A DNA stretch of 64,000 bases from Styela clava (GCF_964204865.1 NC_135255.1:19001135-19065134); one strand, 5' to 3'. Numbered from the stretch's first letter, positions 34,963 to 46,524 are shown. Notes: generated from the sequence alone by a model not told the origin. Program-made: numbers and translations.

Positions 34963-35645
34963 GCCCCATTCACGAAGCTTCGTTACCGCTTAACGTGTTA
35001 ATAAAGCACCGACTAAACTAGGGTTGAGATTCACAGATTTTTCAGTTGTTGAAGTCATTGTTTTTTGTTTATTCTAGCACTGGCTACCTATATTGAAGCT
35101 TCCAGAAGAAAAGCCCAACAATCTCTCCATGTCGTATCCAAAAGAAAAAAATCCGCTGGATGCAAGTGAAAGGACCTTAATAGAGACCTTAACAAGCTTT
35201 GGCAACTCACTGATTTTATTGTCTGTTACACAAATAGTTCACAATATGTAATTTGTTTTGTGGCAATAAATCTCTCTCTCTGTAACTTCAGCATTTATTC
35301 CATGTAGCCTATCTGTCAGTCTATAGATTACACCACTGCTATATGAACAAAATTTCAAAACGCAGGCTGCAAAGGTGAAGCAGAGAAAGCCGATAGGTTA
35401 CCGCGAAGGCGAAACACGCTCGACCGTAAGCGGCGACAACTGATACGGCTGAGTGATCGGTCAGTGCATTTTGTTCAACTGCGACCGTGCGTAAGATTCC
35501 GAGAGAATGCTAGTGACCGTGCGTCAATTGCTTATGAGGTCTTTGGTGAATCGCATTCAACGAGATTTCGCTATCACGATTCTGAGAGACACAGTTACGA
35601 GATCGTAAACCCGGCTTTTTACGAAGTTTAGCGAATGGCACCGCT
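34963..35645. mobile_element. Probable MITE with 'gccattcgc/acgaagctt' termini
   Basis: The left edge 'gggccccattcacgaagctt' and the right edge 'acgaagtttagcgaatggca' are imperfect inverted repeats about 680 bp apart. The interior near 35280 has a (CT)n run, and GC-richer sequence follows. No coding capacity; superfamily and target duplication are not determined. Confidence 0.5.
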
Positions 35646-36233
35646 GGTCTGTCTATTCTTGCATATTTGGTTATTTGATTGCGTCATTAAAATTGTGCAA
35701 GCTAACGACGTGTACCGGTACAATCGTAGTTTTAACAAGATTACAATGTGGTTAAATTCCAAGTTTTCAACGAAATCTTGACCGAGGCTAGCTAAGTTGT
35801 CACCAACGTGATAGTTGTTGGGTCTTGAAACCTATTACATTTTACTATTCGGGACTCACTTAAAAAAACTTTGCAGATCACTGGCGTTTGGAGCGTTGAA
35901 CTTAACTGTATTAGCATCGCAAATTAGAATGTAAAATATTCAGTAGGTATTGCCGTACCGAAAAGATTTCAGTTTTTCCGAATAATAATGCCTCTTAAAG
36001 TCTTAACATATCGTTAGATATCAGTGGCTGCGTCTATATGGCCTTGTTTGGAGCAAAAAAAAGTGATTAAACAGCTTATAAAAATATCCAGAGATAGAAT
36101 GGAAACCAAGGAACAAGACCGGAAAGCATAGAGAAAACAAGTCAATTGCAAAATAAGTGAAGCCACATAATATCCACATAGAAATTTCAAATCTACAATC
36201 CAGTTTCAGATCGACCATATTTATTACAAGATT
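35646..36233. other. Spacer downstream of gene D
   Basis: No gene is recognised. A 'atcagtggctgc' motif followed by 'ggccttgtttggagcaaaaa' near 36017 recurs near 33434 (see findings). Confidence 0.5.
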
Positions 36234-37055
36234 TTATTTGTGTTTCATACGCAAATGTGTGTTTAAAGTATATTGCTGGGAAAATCGCTTTTCACACAAA
36301 TGGCATCCAAACGGTTTTTCACCATTATGTGCAAGTGTATGTCGATGTAAACTGTATAATTGAGTGAAACATTTCCCACATGGTTCACATACATATGGCT
36401 TTTCACCAGTATGAGTCCGGATATGTTTACGTAAAGTTGATTGTAATGCGAATCGTTTGTCACATTGTTCACAAGAAAATGGCTTAACACCAGTATGAGT
36501 AACCATATGTCTACTTAAACATGATTGGTGTGTAAACGATTTCCCACATTCTTTACAAAAATGTGGTTTTTCACCAGTGTGTATCATTTTATGTTGCTCA
36601 AAACGAGATGAATATTGGAATTCTTTCCCGCAAATGTCACATTTATATTTCTGTGTTGAATCTGTTTGTTCAAAAGATTTAAATTCGTCACCGGAAGAGT
36701 CTGATCCAAGAGTATATCCATGGGTGTGCACTGTCATATGTTTAGTCCATTCAAAAACTGATAAAAAATCCCGATTGCAACGAAGGCAAGAAAATTTCAT
36801 GATATCAGAGGTTTCAACAAAATCCTCAGTATTTTCTTCATTTTGATTATCAATACTATGACTTGCGTCATTGTCAGACCCAATACTGTCAAAGATTTTC
36901 TGACCTTTGACCCCATCTTTTTCAAGCCCAAGGTCATCATAGTTTTGCCGTTTAACTCCACTTTGATTGTGATCGCTAATAATTATTCCATTAGATATCT
37001 TAGTACTGCTATCTCCGCAATGATTAACATTGTTTTCAGTTATTCCTGGTTCCAT
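36234..37055 (-). CDS. Zinc-finger gene D: C2H2 protein with six fingers, 273 residues
   Basis: A short acidic N-terminus is followed by the lone family finger (88-110, FSCLRCNRDF), a serine-rich linker, and five fingers starting near 139, 167, 195, 223 and 251 with TGEKP-type linkers. Fingers 2 to 6 match gene C nearly residue for residue, including most base-contact positions (for example YSSRFEQ against YPSRYEQ, and QLYSLHR against QMYSLHR). The THAP domain is absent. The start MEPGITE lies four bases after a good acceptor (CTTGGTTTCAG), so an untranslated upstream exon is likely. The stop codon sits inside an AATAAA motif (36233-36238), and a second AATAAA is at 36220-36225. It is likely a nuclear regulator with targets overlapping those of gene C, by inference from contact residues. 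Confidence 0.92.
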   Translation of the reverse strand: MEPGITENNVNHCGDSSTKISNGIIISDHNQSGVKRQNYDDLGLEKDGVKGQKIFDSIGSDNDASHSIDNQNEENTEDFVETSDIMKFSCLRCNRDFLSVFEWTKHMTVHTHGYTLGSDSSGDEFKSFEQTDSTQKYKCDICGKEFQYSSRFEQHKMIHTGEKPHFCKECGKSFTHQSCLSRHMVTHTGVKPFSCEQCDKRFALQSTLRKHIRTHTGEKPYVCEPCGKCFTQLYSLHRHTLAHNGEKPFGCHLCEKRFSQQYTLNTHLRMKHK

Positions 37056-37138
37056 ATTACTGAAACCAAGCTAGGGGTTTATTTTCGGAAAATAACTGAA
37101 AAAAATATAAGATAAAGCATTATTTTTAAATAATAGAA

Positions 37139-37430
37139 TTACATTTATCCCGGGGAGAGGAGAGCCGATAAGACGGCTTAACCATATGGCGAACCACAGC
37201 CTCTCGTCCAGTTACAATTCCATGTTGGGTACGGGATTAGTTAGTTGTTTTTGGAGATATGGACTTGATAGCATAAACCACCCTACAGCGGCGAGGAGTC
37301 CAGCAATCCCCACGTATATAACCATACCCGCATGGAACTCGAACCTGTGAGCATAGAGTAATCAGAGGTACAGTGGCGAGCGTATTCCTAAAGCTTAGCA
37401 CGATGAGCCACATCGCCACCACAATGAGGT
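37139..37430 (-). mobile_element. tRNA-derived SINE copy, inverted
   Basis: Reverse-complement copy of the 23186-23522 family. It reads tail first ('acatttatcccggggagagg'), then 'gaggagtccagcaa', and ends at the A-box side ('gcttagcacgatgagccac'). It lies just upstream of gene D. Confidence 0.8.
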
Positions 37431-38024
37431 TGAACGGTTAACGAAAACACCATGTCTTCCAGACTGGCCCGGACTGTCCGCCTGATAAGATAGCAAGGCC
37501 TGTTTGTCTTCAGTTGGGAGACAAATTTATGACCTAGTAGCAATGAAGTACGCTAATTCTGAAATTTTTCTATTGCAGTTACCTATATCCAATTAATTGC
37601 CAATAAATCCAACCGAAGCCTCCCAGAAGCAGAATTGTAGCCTTTGACCAAATCCATTAGCACAAAAAGTCTTTTAACCTACAGGCTAACAGTAATAAGG
37701 CTGTAAATAAATCTGAAAATACAACAATTTGATTATAATATGATGGATGTGTACAGACATTGCATGCATTACATAACAGAGAAACATGCATCAACATTCA
37801 GATTCAGTATAATTAAAATAATTAAAAGGTAAAAAATGAAACAGAAGACTGCAAAAAAACATTTTTAATAGAACTGCCCAAGGTCATAAAAAGCCTGTGC
37901 TATTAGGCTAACAAATAAAGATTAGTTTGGGAAAATATGCCACATAGAAAAGCATAGAACCGACTGGAAACATAAAAAAGAAAACAGTTGAAAGCGGGCC
38001 TAAGATAAGTTTGGCGATAAGTAT
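37431..38024. other. Spacer
   Basis: No gene or repeat is recognised. Confidence 0.5.
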
Positions 38025-38188
38025 TTGTACTAATATGGAGGTACAATTTTTTTATGTATGCCTACTTTACATCAAGTTTTGAAACCTATGGGCAGGGGTA
38101 TATCCACTTTGCTAACACAGATAGTCCTTGAACTCGTAATAGAACTAAAATCATGGCCTAACCCTGGTACACATACTACGGGAGTACC
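38025..38188. mobile_element. MITE of the 'actacgggagtacc' family, internally deleted copy
   Basis: It shares 'gctaacacagatagtcc', 'gaactcgtaatagaactaaa' and the terminal 'actacgggagtacc' with the copies at 40975-41186 and 60161-60374, but lacks part of the middle. Confidence 0.75.
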
Positions 38189-38597
38189 GAATGTTTCAAA
38201 AAGAAAGTAAAGATCAGATAAAAAAGAATTTCAAGTCAGTACAGTTGGGAAAAAACTACAGACAATAGATGTTTTTAAGTAAGTTCCATAGTATTAATCT
38301 ATAATTCAATTAGAGCTGAACACTTCATGGAGAGTAGAGTTGGAAAAATAATAAAGCTAGGATAAATTCAATGTTTCAAATAGAGGGGAAAATATCGGAC
38401 GAGAAAGATATGCCAGCAAAACCACTGACCTTTGACCCTGGAAACAGAAAAGTTGAACTGGAAATAGTAGAATAATTTAAAAGTGACTATTGGCTTCAAA
38501 ATTCGCTGGAGACAATGAAATGAAACTGGCACTACTGTGCCTAGGAGAAAATCAATTTTTCAGAATGAAGGGGTAAAATTTGTCCGTGACAAATATA

Positions 38598-38833
38598 CAG
38601 GATGTCCATAAAGTTAACTTCATACTAAGTTATTTCTCAATATATCTTAACCAGTTTTTTTTAATCAGTAATTGTTATTTTTATAAAGTTAACTTCGTTA
38701 CTAAGTTATTTCTCAATATATCTTAACCATTTTTTTTAATCAGTAATTGTTACTTTTAGAGAACCAAAACAATATATGGTATCGATAAATTTATTTTGTA
38801 ATTAAAAAAAATTTCAAGACTTTATGGACAGCT
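38598..38833. mobile_element. Mariner/Tc-type MITE with an internal tandem duplication
   Basis: The left end CAGGATGTCCATAAAGTTAA and right end ACTTTATGGACAGCT are inverted and flanked by TA. Inside, an 85-bp block starting 'aaagttaactt' (38611 and 38696) is repeated head to tail. No transposase remains. Confidence 0.65.
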
Positions 38834-39171
38834 TATGTCTGAAATGTCTAATTGCCAAGTTAGACTGTAACAGCTAGCGAGCTCGGCTGGATGTTCGAAA
38901 ATGCAAGTTTTGAAGAGATTTGAGGGTCTAAAAAGCGTTAACAGCTACGAAAAATTGCTATTTATGATACAGAAAATATTTTATCCTCTTTACATGTTAG
39001 AAGAGGGGGGTTCAGATTAAAATTGTGTTGAATAATCAGCAGTGAAAACGATAGTAAATATATAAGATAAAAATGAAAAAGAAAGTACCGTAGTTTAATA
39101 TATAAAAAAAACAAAAACAGAAAAGCCAACTTAGTGGATCGAATATCAAAGTTTTTGAATACAGGATAAAA

Positions 39172-39482
39172 TCATAACAGAGAATATCGGTCGGAGACCG
39201 AAGACTTATCGATCGAAAGTTAGGGGAACCGCGGTTTCGATTCATGACTCTATAGTGACACCATGTGTCCCATCACTAATTAATTATTAACTCGCTAATT
39301 ATACAACATAATTCATCCAAAATTAATAGGCTCCTGATCCGAGATATTATGAATGCACATGCAAAATTTGAAGCAGATTCAACCTTGCTTTCGTGAGATA
39401 TCGCGTGTATCTAACAGACAAACAAACAAACAGACAAATACCTATCAACATACTTACCGATCTTAAGATCGATAAGTAATAA
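39172..39482 (+). repeat. Interspersed element with (CAGA/CAAA)n tract, copy 1
   Basis: Shared landmarks with 48206-48490 and (inverted) 55129-55530 are 'tcgatcgaaagttagggga', 'gtgtcccatcactaatta', 'aactcgctaatta', 'cacatgcaaaat', 'gtgagatatcgcgtg', a tract of CAGA/CAAA units, and a terminal 'taccgatcttaagatcgata'. No coding capacity; class unknown. Confidence 0.8.
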
Positions 39483-39870
39483 GAAAAGATTGTAACCTAC
39501 CTAACTGGAATTAAATATGTCAAATTTTACTCAGATTTCAATATTAAATTTTAGAAGCAAGTAAATAAATACATGAAGTTCAGGAACCACTGGTCTAGTG
39601 CCCCATTCTTAGTGAAGAAACACAAATTTCGATAGAGTAGAGAATGATGAAAATCAGTATTTTTTTCGATTCAAAATACAATTCTTTAACATTAGGAATC
39701 CGTACAACCGTGCATAAACGCCAAGTTGAAAACTAAAAAAAAACGTCAAACTAAGGGGCCGGCTGATATGTGAGATCAGCTTATATGCGGGGATATGCGA
39801 TAATGAAAACAGTGGCAGTTCTTGCGGTTACCCTTGAATGAGCTGTCCATGACCCAAATACATAAAATAT

Positions 39871-40075
39871 GGTACTCCCATAGTATGTGAACCAAGATGG
39901 CGGATTTACCAAACCAGGTTAGGGTTAAGCAATAATTTTGGGTATAAATACTACGCGAGTCACTTGGCTAGTCCCCAAACTCGTAAAAGAACTAAAATAA
40001 GGAAAATTGGAATCAATTATGGCCTAACCTGGTACATATACTATGTTCCGATGTCCGCCATACTACAGGAGCGCC
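39871..40075. mobile_element. MITE of the 'ctcccgtagtatg' family
   Basis: Starts ggtactcccatagtatgtga and ends with the inverted 'tactacaggagcgcc'. It includes 'accaagatggcgga' as in 11907-12135 and 'aactcgtaaaagaactaaaa' as in 40975-41186, so it bridges the two subtypes. Confidence 0.8.
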
Positions 40076-40435
40076 AAAAATATATCAGTCATAAATATAT
40101 GGCAATGGCGGCATCAGTAATCAATATAGTCAAGCTAATAGAATACCTGAACAGAACTAATATTTTCATAAATATTATTTTGAATAAAATGTAGGTTTGG
40201 GCTTAATCATGGTGAGGGAATTGTTAACCCATATAAATGCCTTTTTATACATAAACTGTCTGATTAGAATTTTTAACTTGATTGGGAATAATCAGAGTTC
40301 TGACAAGGGCCACACTAAATTGCTTGGTGGGCCGGGCCTGTACCCACAGGTCGCCTGTTGCAAATCCCTGACTTAGCAGTTATAGCATTTCGGACTCAAG
40401 TATGTTGGAAACTGGAAAGATCTGTCATTTTTGTA

Positions 40436-40728
40436 CAGTGGTTCTCAACCTTTTGTGTTTCGTGACCAATTTTTGTTGCACAAAAAATTCCTGTGGCCCA
40501 TCAACTTTCTCATACAAGGAAAAAACCACAAACAAAAAAATATTCTTTTCGCAAATATTGTGAATTATCACTCAGTAGCTAAAACTGCATCATCATTCAT
40601 TGCCAATACAATCATAATTGACTACAGTAACACAAAGACAACTAGCAATTTTTACTGGGATTGTGGTTAAGCGCAAAATCTTTCTGGAGCCCAGAAGCAG
40701 GTACGGGCCCACTGGTTGAGAACCGGTG
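40436..40728. mobile_element. hAT-type MITE (293 bp)
   Basis: The left end CAGTGGTTCTCAACCTTT and right end GGTTGAGAACCGGTG are inverted. No clear target duplication. Confidence 0.7.
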
Positions 40729-40974
40729 ATCTAGTAGAAAAGTAGATAATGCCTGCTTCTGTAGATTTTGTTCCAAGTGAAAAAACCTCATAAAAAATGA
40801 AGAAAAAAAATTAAAAAATACAGCATTACGCAAACTGACTAGACAACAACATGATTATCAGTGTTAGATAATATAATAGCAGTAATAGGCAACTTAAAAC
40901 GCCAATATTTCACAACATTTCAATGTGCAAATATGGCCCAGCAGGACCATGGAAGTACCTAATTGAATAGTTAA

Positions 40975-41186
40975 CACTCCAGAAGTGTGTGCACCAATAT
41001 AGAGGTAACTAATTTTGTTCGCCTACTTTGCATCAAGTTGTGTAACGGGACTGAAACCTATAAGCAGGGGGTTGATTCACTTGGCTAACACAGACAGTCC
41101 CCGAACTCGTAATATAACTAAAATAAGGGAAATCCGAATAAAATTATGACCTAACCCTAACCTGGTACACACACTACGGGAGTACC
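40975..41186. mobile_element. MITE of the 'actacgggagtacc' family, full-length-like
   Basis: From 'cactccagaagtgtgtgcac' to 'acactacgggagtacc', with partial inverted ends. Nearly identical to 60161-60374 throughout, which points to fairly recent activity of this subtype. Confidence 0.8.
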
Positions 41187-41383
41187 AATTAGTCTGATAT
41201 TTTACAATTCTGTTCATTTTTAAAATCATGATGATGACAATGGAGTAGCGAGTTTTACAATAAGTTAGTGAGTCTGACAATAAGAGTTCTTGAACATCGC
41301 TTAATATAGCATTACTATATTTTTCAGATACCACTAGGTACATGTATCCCAGGATAGGAAGAGAGCCTTATGCTCGTTAAACA

Positions 41384-42748
41384 CTACGTTTCAACAGTTT
41401 TCTTGCAATGATTCAAGATATGTCTTTCCAAGTTTGGTTGGCGTGTGAAGGTCTTACCACAGTCTATACAGGTATATGGTCTAAGTCCACTATGTGTTCG
41501 AATATGGTCACATAAAGTTGATTGTAGCGTGAAGCAACGTTTACACTGGGGGCATTCGAATGGTTTTTCCCCTGTGTGTATACGCATATGAGCTCGAAGA
41601 TTGCACTGTTGTGTGAAACCCTTCCCGCAATCTGGACATTCAAACGGTTTCTCACCAGTGTGGGTCAAAAAATGGCGTGTCAGATCAGAAGATTGATTGA
41701 AACCTTTGCCGCAATATGAACATGTAAATGGCTTTTCACCTGTGTGAATTCGAACATGGGTAGCTAAGTTGGCTTTTCGAGAAAAAAATTTCCCACAATA
41801 GGTGCAAGGGAATGGTTTTTCGCCAGAATGGCTAATCATGTGAGCTTGTAAATTCCCTCTGCGACTGAAACATCGACCACACGTCTCACAAGAAAATGGC
41901 TTTTCGCCAGTATGAGTCTGCATATGAACCCGTAATGTATCTTTACGTGAAAAAGACTTATGGCATTCAACACATAAATAACACTTATCTTTCATTTTTT
42001 TCTTTATTTTACGCTGTGTTTTCTTGAAAACTTCTTCATAATTTTTCAGGGGCATTCTCGGGTCTAATTCTTGACACTTGGCTACAGATTTTTCAAAATT
42101 TGTGGTACTGACAATATCGTCAAAAACATGCGTCGCTGTGTGCTGTCTCCACTTTAATGCTGAAGCGAAATCTTTATCACAGTGTAGACATGAATATTTT
42201 ATAGCATCTGTCGCAGCCTCGTTTTCTTCTTTTATACCCACTCCAGACAACTCATTTTTATTTTTCTGTGAAGTATGACTAGTTGATGTCGTCCCTTCTG
42301 TTTCTAAGTCCTCATTTCTTTTGAAATTTGAGGGAAATTTATCAGTTTTTCTCAAAGAATCATATTTTAGAGTACCTATCGCTGGCACTGTTTCTTCTTC
42401 CATATTATCATCAGAAGACTCGCTTATATCATCGCATGAAATCGACTCTTCTTCAAAACCCATTGTAATATCTGGAGAAATATTACATGTTTTTCTCATT
42501 AAATCAGTATAAAAATTTTCCTTTTCCACAATAGACTGCAATTCTTCTTCATAATCATCCATTCTTGCTTTATTATCATCCTCCAATGTGGACTTCTCAT
42601 TTTGAACACTGTCATTATCCGTAACAGTTTCCTCTTTCGCCACATCCAAAGTGGTTGCTCCATTTTTAATATTCGGCGTGCATTCTGAAGTTGAATACCC
42701 ATCTTCACTATCCCCAATTACTCCATTGCGTTTAGTTCGTAAATCCAT
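41384..42748 (-). CDS. Zinc-finger gene E: C2H2 protein with eight fingers, 454 residues
   Basis: The start MDLRTKRNG lies about 23 bases after a good acceptor (TAGTTATTTCAG); the longer upstream frame reads through intron and was not used. The N-terminal 180 residues are acidic with many E/D/S runs and a sumoylation-like IKEE (172-175). The lone family finger follows (187-207, YSCLHCDKDFASALKW). After a basic linker (KKTQRKIKKKMKDK) come seven fingers starting near 259, 287, 315, 343, 371, 399 and 427, joined by (T/S)GEKP linkers. It ends in a short KKTVET tail. It is the most divergent cluster member in its finger array but keeps the shared N-terminal finger. It is likely a nuclear DNA-binding regulator; the target is unknown. 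Confidence 0.93.
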   Translation of the reverse strand: MDLRTKRNGVIGDSEDGYSTSECTPNIKNGATTLDVAKEETVTDNDSVQNEKSTLEDDNKARMDDYEEELQSIVEKENFYTDLMRKTCNISPDITMGFEEESISCDDISESSDDNMEEETVPAIGTLKYDSLRKTDKFPSNFKRNEDLETEGTTSTSHTSQKNKNELSGVGIKEENEAATDAIKYSCLHCDKDFASALKWRQHTATHVFDDIVSTTNFEKSVAKCQELDPRMPLKNYEEVFKKTQRKIKKKMKDKCYLCVECHKSFSRKDTLRVHMQTHTGEKPFSCETCGRCFSRRGNLQAHMISHSGEKPFPCTYCGKFFSRKANLATHVRIHTGEKPFTCSYCGKGFNQSSDLTRHFLTHTGEKPFECPDCGKGFTQQCNLRAHMRIHTGEKPFECPQCKRCFTLQSTLCDHIRTHSGLRPYTCIDCGKTFTRQPNLERHILNHCKKTVET

Positions 42749-42884
42749 TGAAAATTGATAGCTAATAATACTGAAATAACTATTTAAAATGAAGTAAAAA
42801 AAAATCGAATTATTAAAATTAGCCATTAGATGGTGATAGGATTTTCGTATTTATCCTGGGTTGTATGGTGAACCATCACTTTAA

Positions 42885-43554
42885 CCCTTTCCATGCGATT
42901 TTTATTTTTTATTAAATAATCGTATTTGCTACACCGATTTTATGCATTTGTACCCCACAACTAATCGATCGACTAACAAAAAACTAATGATCCTCTGCTG
43001 CCCACTGATGGCTCGTTGGAAAGCTTATATAAAGAGCTTGCAATTGGCGATAAAAAAAAAATAATTTTTTAAAAGTGGTGGTCCGAGTCACAAACCGGAT
43101 AGAAAGAAGACATTTTTTTTCTTGGGAGTTGAAACTCCGAACCGTGATAAAAAATAGAAATATTCGCTAAATCCTTTACTGTTACCGCTTCGTGGTTGGC
43201 AAACAATAGCATAATATTGCTGTAGCAATTTCGTGATCTAACTCAAAATACTTTGTAGATGGAAGGGATAATATGTCTTCTATTACGACCCAAAAAACAC
43301 CGAAATTTGCATCAATTTCAATAACACTCCCTCGTTCCACCGCGAATGAAATTCCTGTCGTAAACGAAAGCGAGATTTACCGTCGCTTATGTTAATCTCG
43401 AAGAAGACTTCTTATCAATAAACTAAAACCCGGAAAAACTAGACAAACAGTTTGCGACCGATTGCTAAATAAAACAGTGGAGTACATCAATGTACCCGCC
43501 GCAATCTAGCGACTTTGACGTTGGTACGTATACGTGCCCACCGCACGGAAAGGA
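42885..43554. mobile_element. piggyBac-type MITE (670 bp) with TTAA target sites
   Basis: The left end CCCTTTCCATGCG and right end (minus strand) TCCTTTCCGTGCGG are inverted. TTAA flanks it at 42881-42884 and 43555-43558, the piggyBac target. No transposase frame remains. It sits about 140 bp upstream of the gene E coding start, within its likely promoter or 5' region. Confidence 0.85.
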
Positions 43555-43558
43555 TTAA

Positions 43559-46244
43559 CATATTTGCGGACAAGAATGATTGAAGTGTTAGACTCGACTA
43601 TGTTTACAAGTTAAAAATATTGGGTTTGACCAAGAACGTAGCCAGCACAAAATCTGGTTTTTGTATAATGACATATTATGACCCTCATTCCTTTTTTTTC
43701 TTCGAACAAAGTCAGATAAAGTAGCCACTGCAAATGTCGCAAAATTGCATTAAAAAAATGTTGGGACTTTGAAGCACAAAGCCATGGCACCTCAGCCACC
43801 CCCTGCTGCGCCTATGGTTTGACGCCTATTGGTTTGACCCCATGCCACGTTACCCAAAACATAGCTGTCAGTATACTACCAAGAAATCTCAAGCCATATG
43901 GACATATAAAGCCTCCCCAAGTCTTGAGCCTTTAATGGCCTTGTAATTACATAAGATTTATTAGGTTGCCATTGCAGATTGAAACACACTTTAAATAAAT
44001 TAACAATGTAGAATAGCATAAGATCACTATTTGCTTGCAAATAGACAAATAAAAGTCCAAAACACAAGGATTAAAGACAACTGCAGATTTGAACCAAAAA
44101 TAGGGAAGATTTCTGTTCTGTTTTTTTTTCTAGCAACTACCCTGTATATTGACTAAAACCTGCGAGGATGTACTCAAAAAAATAAACGTTGGTATCAGGC
44201 TAAAGCGTGTACAAAACTGACAGTTCCAAAATGAAGCAGAAATAATAAATCTTTTGAGTTTCCCATATCTTCATAACGACCTCAATCAGCATAAACAAAA
44301 GCAATTAGGACCCTAATCCTTTATTCAAAACACAATACAAAGCCAAGGATTACACTAAGAGGATAATCTGTTCAAGCTGAATTATACACTTATTCAGTCT
44401 GGACAGGAAAATTACAGACATTTATTTTCCATGACATTTTTTCAAGCAACAACTAAAAAAATAACAAATATGTAGAATGATACTAGATTGATTTTTATGA
44501 TAAGACCCATAGTCTCCACTTTTGCTGAGGCAACCCTATTTTTTACAATCGGGATGAAGTCATAAGCCGAAGATCTGATATCAGATATATATAAACTTTG
44601 TTGTTAACAGGGATAGTTATAGTGCGCTAACTGCTAGGTTTGGTTCTCGAAGTGCACGGTATGGAGCCCTAGGGGTCCGTGAGAGAAATTCAGTGGCTCT
44701 ACGAGCTTTACCTATTAATTTATACTGAATTGGCTAATTTTGTAACTGTCCAAATAAGCAATAACAGCCAATAATAAAATTTGACATCGATAGCATAATC
44801 CAAATATAATATTATATAAAAGTTCCAAAGAAATGAATAATGCTATATTTCAATTACCTCCTCGTTGCCACATTTCGACACTACTTTATTAATATGTTTG
44901 TCAATGGTAAAATTTAATTGTGAGACACCGTAACTAATAGTCAACCTTTTCCACGGGCTCCATAGCGCCAAAAGTTCAAGAACCCTTCACCTTGACACTC
45001 TAATCATAATTTGACTTTATTATTATGACCACTTTAGCAAGAATACAATAAATCTATCTAATTTATTAATCTAAGTTAGAGAGATAACTTTACTGAATAA
45101 CACTTAAACAATCATTTGACCTCATTGCTTAGACACCTGCAATGCCAGCATATGTTGTTACAACATGCTAACTGCTAGTCCACCATATTCCCAATAGTCG
45201 AGCCATATTGCACTTGTTCAATAAAAATACAAAGAAACTATCAAATGCCAATAATGAGGCTTACCATAGTCCCATATGGCAGTCATAATTATTTTTCAAA
45301 TTGTTTTCATCATAATCACTATATGTTTACTTCGTCAATTTAACATATAACATTAACTGTAGTGCCGTTTAAATCATTCAAAGTGCGCAAAAGAAGGTCC
45401 ACGTTTTCCAATGATTTGAATATTACTAAGCCTTGAATTCGAACCAAGGTTTGTCAAATTTGCGCTGTTCCGGTTATCTGTTTCATATATATGGTAAGCC
45501 TACCAATAAGGGAAGAAATAGGGCATTTTGTATTGAACTGCGAGCCCTTGCAATTGTCTACTTCATATCATTATCGAAGGCCGTATCTAGAAGAATGCTT
45601 GAACGAGACAGTATTAAAGTATTAAATAATAATAACATAATCTCTTTCTGTAAAAAAGCGAGCGAGAGAAATTGCTGTTGGATTAGGTTATAACTTGTTT
45701 TTTCTGAGAAAGAACTATGATGCAACGAAAGCTAACAAATGTAATTGCCATTTCGTGGAAAGAGATTTATGTTCTTCTTATTTTAACTAATAGACGTTAG
45801 AAAAATACTATTAAATATTGCATAGATAGAAATTATATCTTGCGTAGCCATATTTGTGTATATCTACTAAATGATATTTTGCATATAGCCACTACCTTTT
45901 AATACAGCTCTATCCCAAGGGGTTTAATCAATAATACAGGCAGCCATGACAGCCTTTGCTGGTTGTGTCCCTTGAGGCTACACATTATCCACTGACATAA
46001 TGCAAAAAAGGTTTATTAAGACTATCAAAATAAAGAAAACAGTAGAATTTTATTCTTTATTAGCCATTTTATTTTATATTCTGTTTTATATAATCTTAAC
46101 TCCGTTGGCATATAAGGTTAGTGGTCTTGAGTTCGAGTTCAGTCCATGCCTACTATCTTTTCCAATGAAGGGTGTAAAAAACAAGTAGGCTTAATTGAAA
46201 AAACCGGGAATTTGGGGGGGCGTGCTGGAAGCCATCAAAATGGG
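43559..46244. other. Gene-poor stretch
   Basis: No gene or RNA is recognised. A possible repeat piece occurs near 44630-44990 ('tggagccctaggggtccgtgag' at the left, 'ccacgggctccatagcgcc' at the right, roughly inverted), perhaps a hAT-type MITE. Confidence 0.5.
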
Positions 46245-46252
46245 GCTACAAG

Positions 46253-46516
46253 CAGTCGCGTATCTACGCAAAATGGCGCCCATGGCAAAGTCTAAAAATG
46301 GGCCCCCAATATAGTTGTTTGGCAATTTATAATGAATTGAGATTATTTGAGCAAAAAAATGAGTTTAAAATTAGTTTATATAATCTTTTATGACTAATAC
46401 TTTTTTGCTGTTTTTGCGCCCCTTTTATGACTAATGCTTTTTTGCTGTTTTTGCGCCCCTGTTCAATCGGCGCCCATGGCATAAGTCATGGCTGCCACAC
46501 CCTAGAAACGCCACTG
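46253..46516. mobile_element. hAT-type MITE (264 bp)
   Basis: The left end CAGTCGCGTATCTACGC and right end (minus strand) CAGTGGCGTTTCTAGGG are inverted. Flanks gctacaag and cctacaag give a 7-of-8 target duplication at 46245-46252 and 46517-46524. Inside is a short tandem duplication of 'ttttgctgtttttgcgcccc'. Confidence 0.8.
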
Positions 46517-46524
46517 CCTACAAG

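Noticed and set aside
39421..39448. CRISPR-like or satellite array at the CAGA/CAAA tract
   Set aside because: It is a simple microsatellite inside a dispersed element of a eukaryotic genome.
42749..42826. N-terminal extension of zinc-finger gene E (MANFNNSIFFYF...)
   Set aside because: An acceptor TAGTTATTTCAG lies inside it; the downstream Met fits the family start better.
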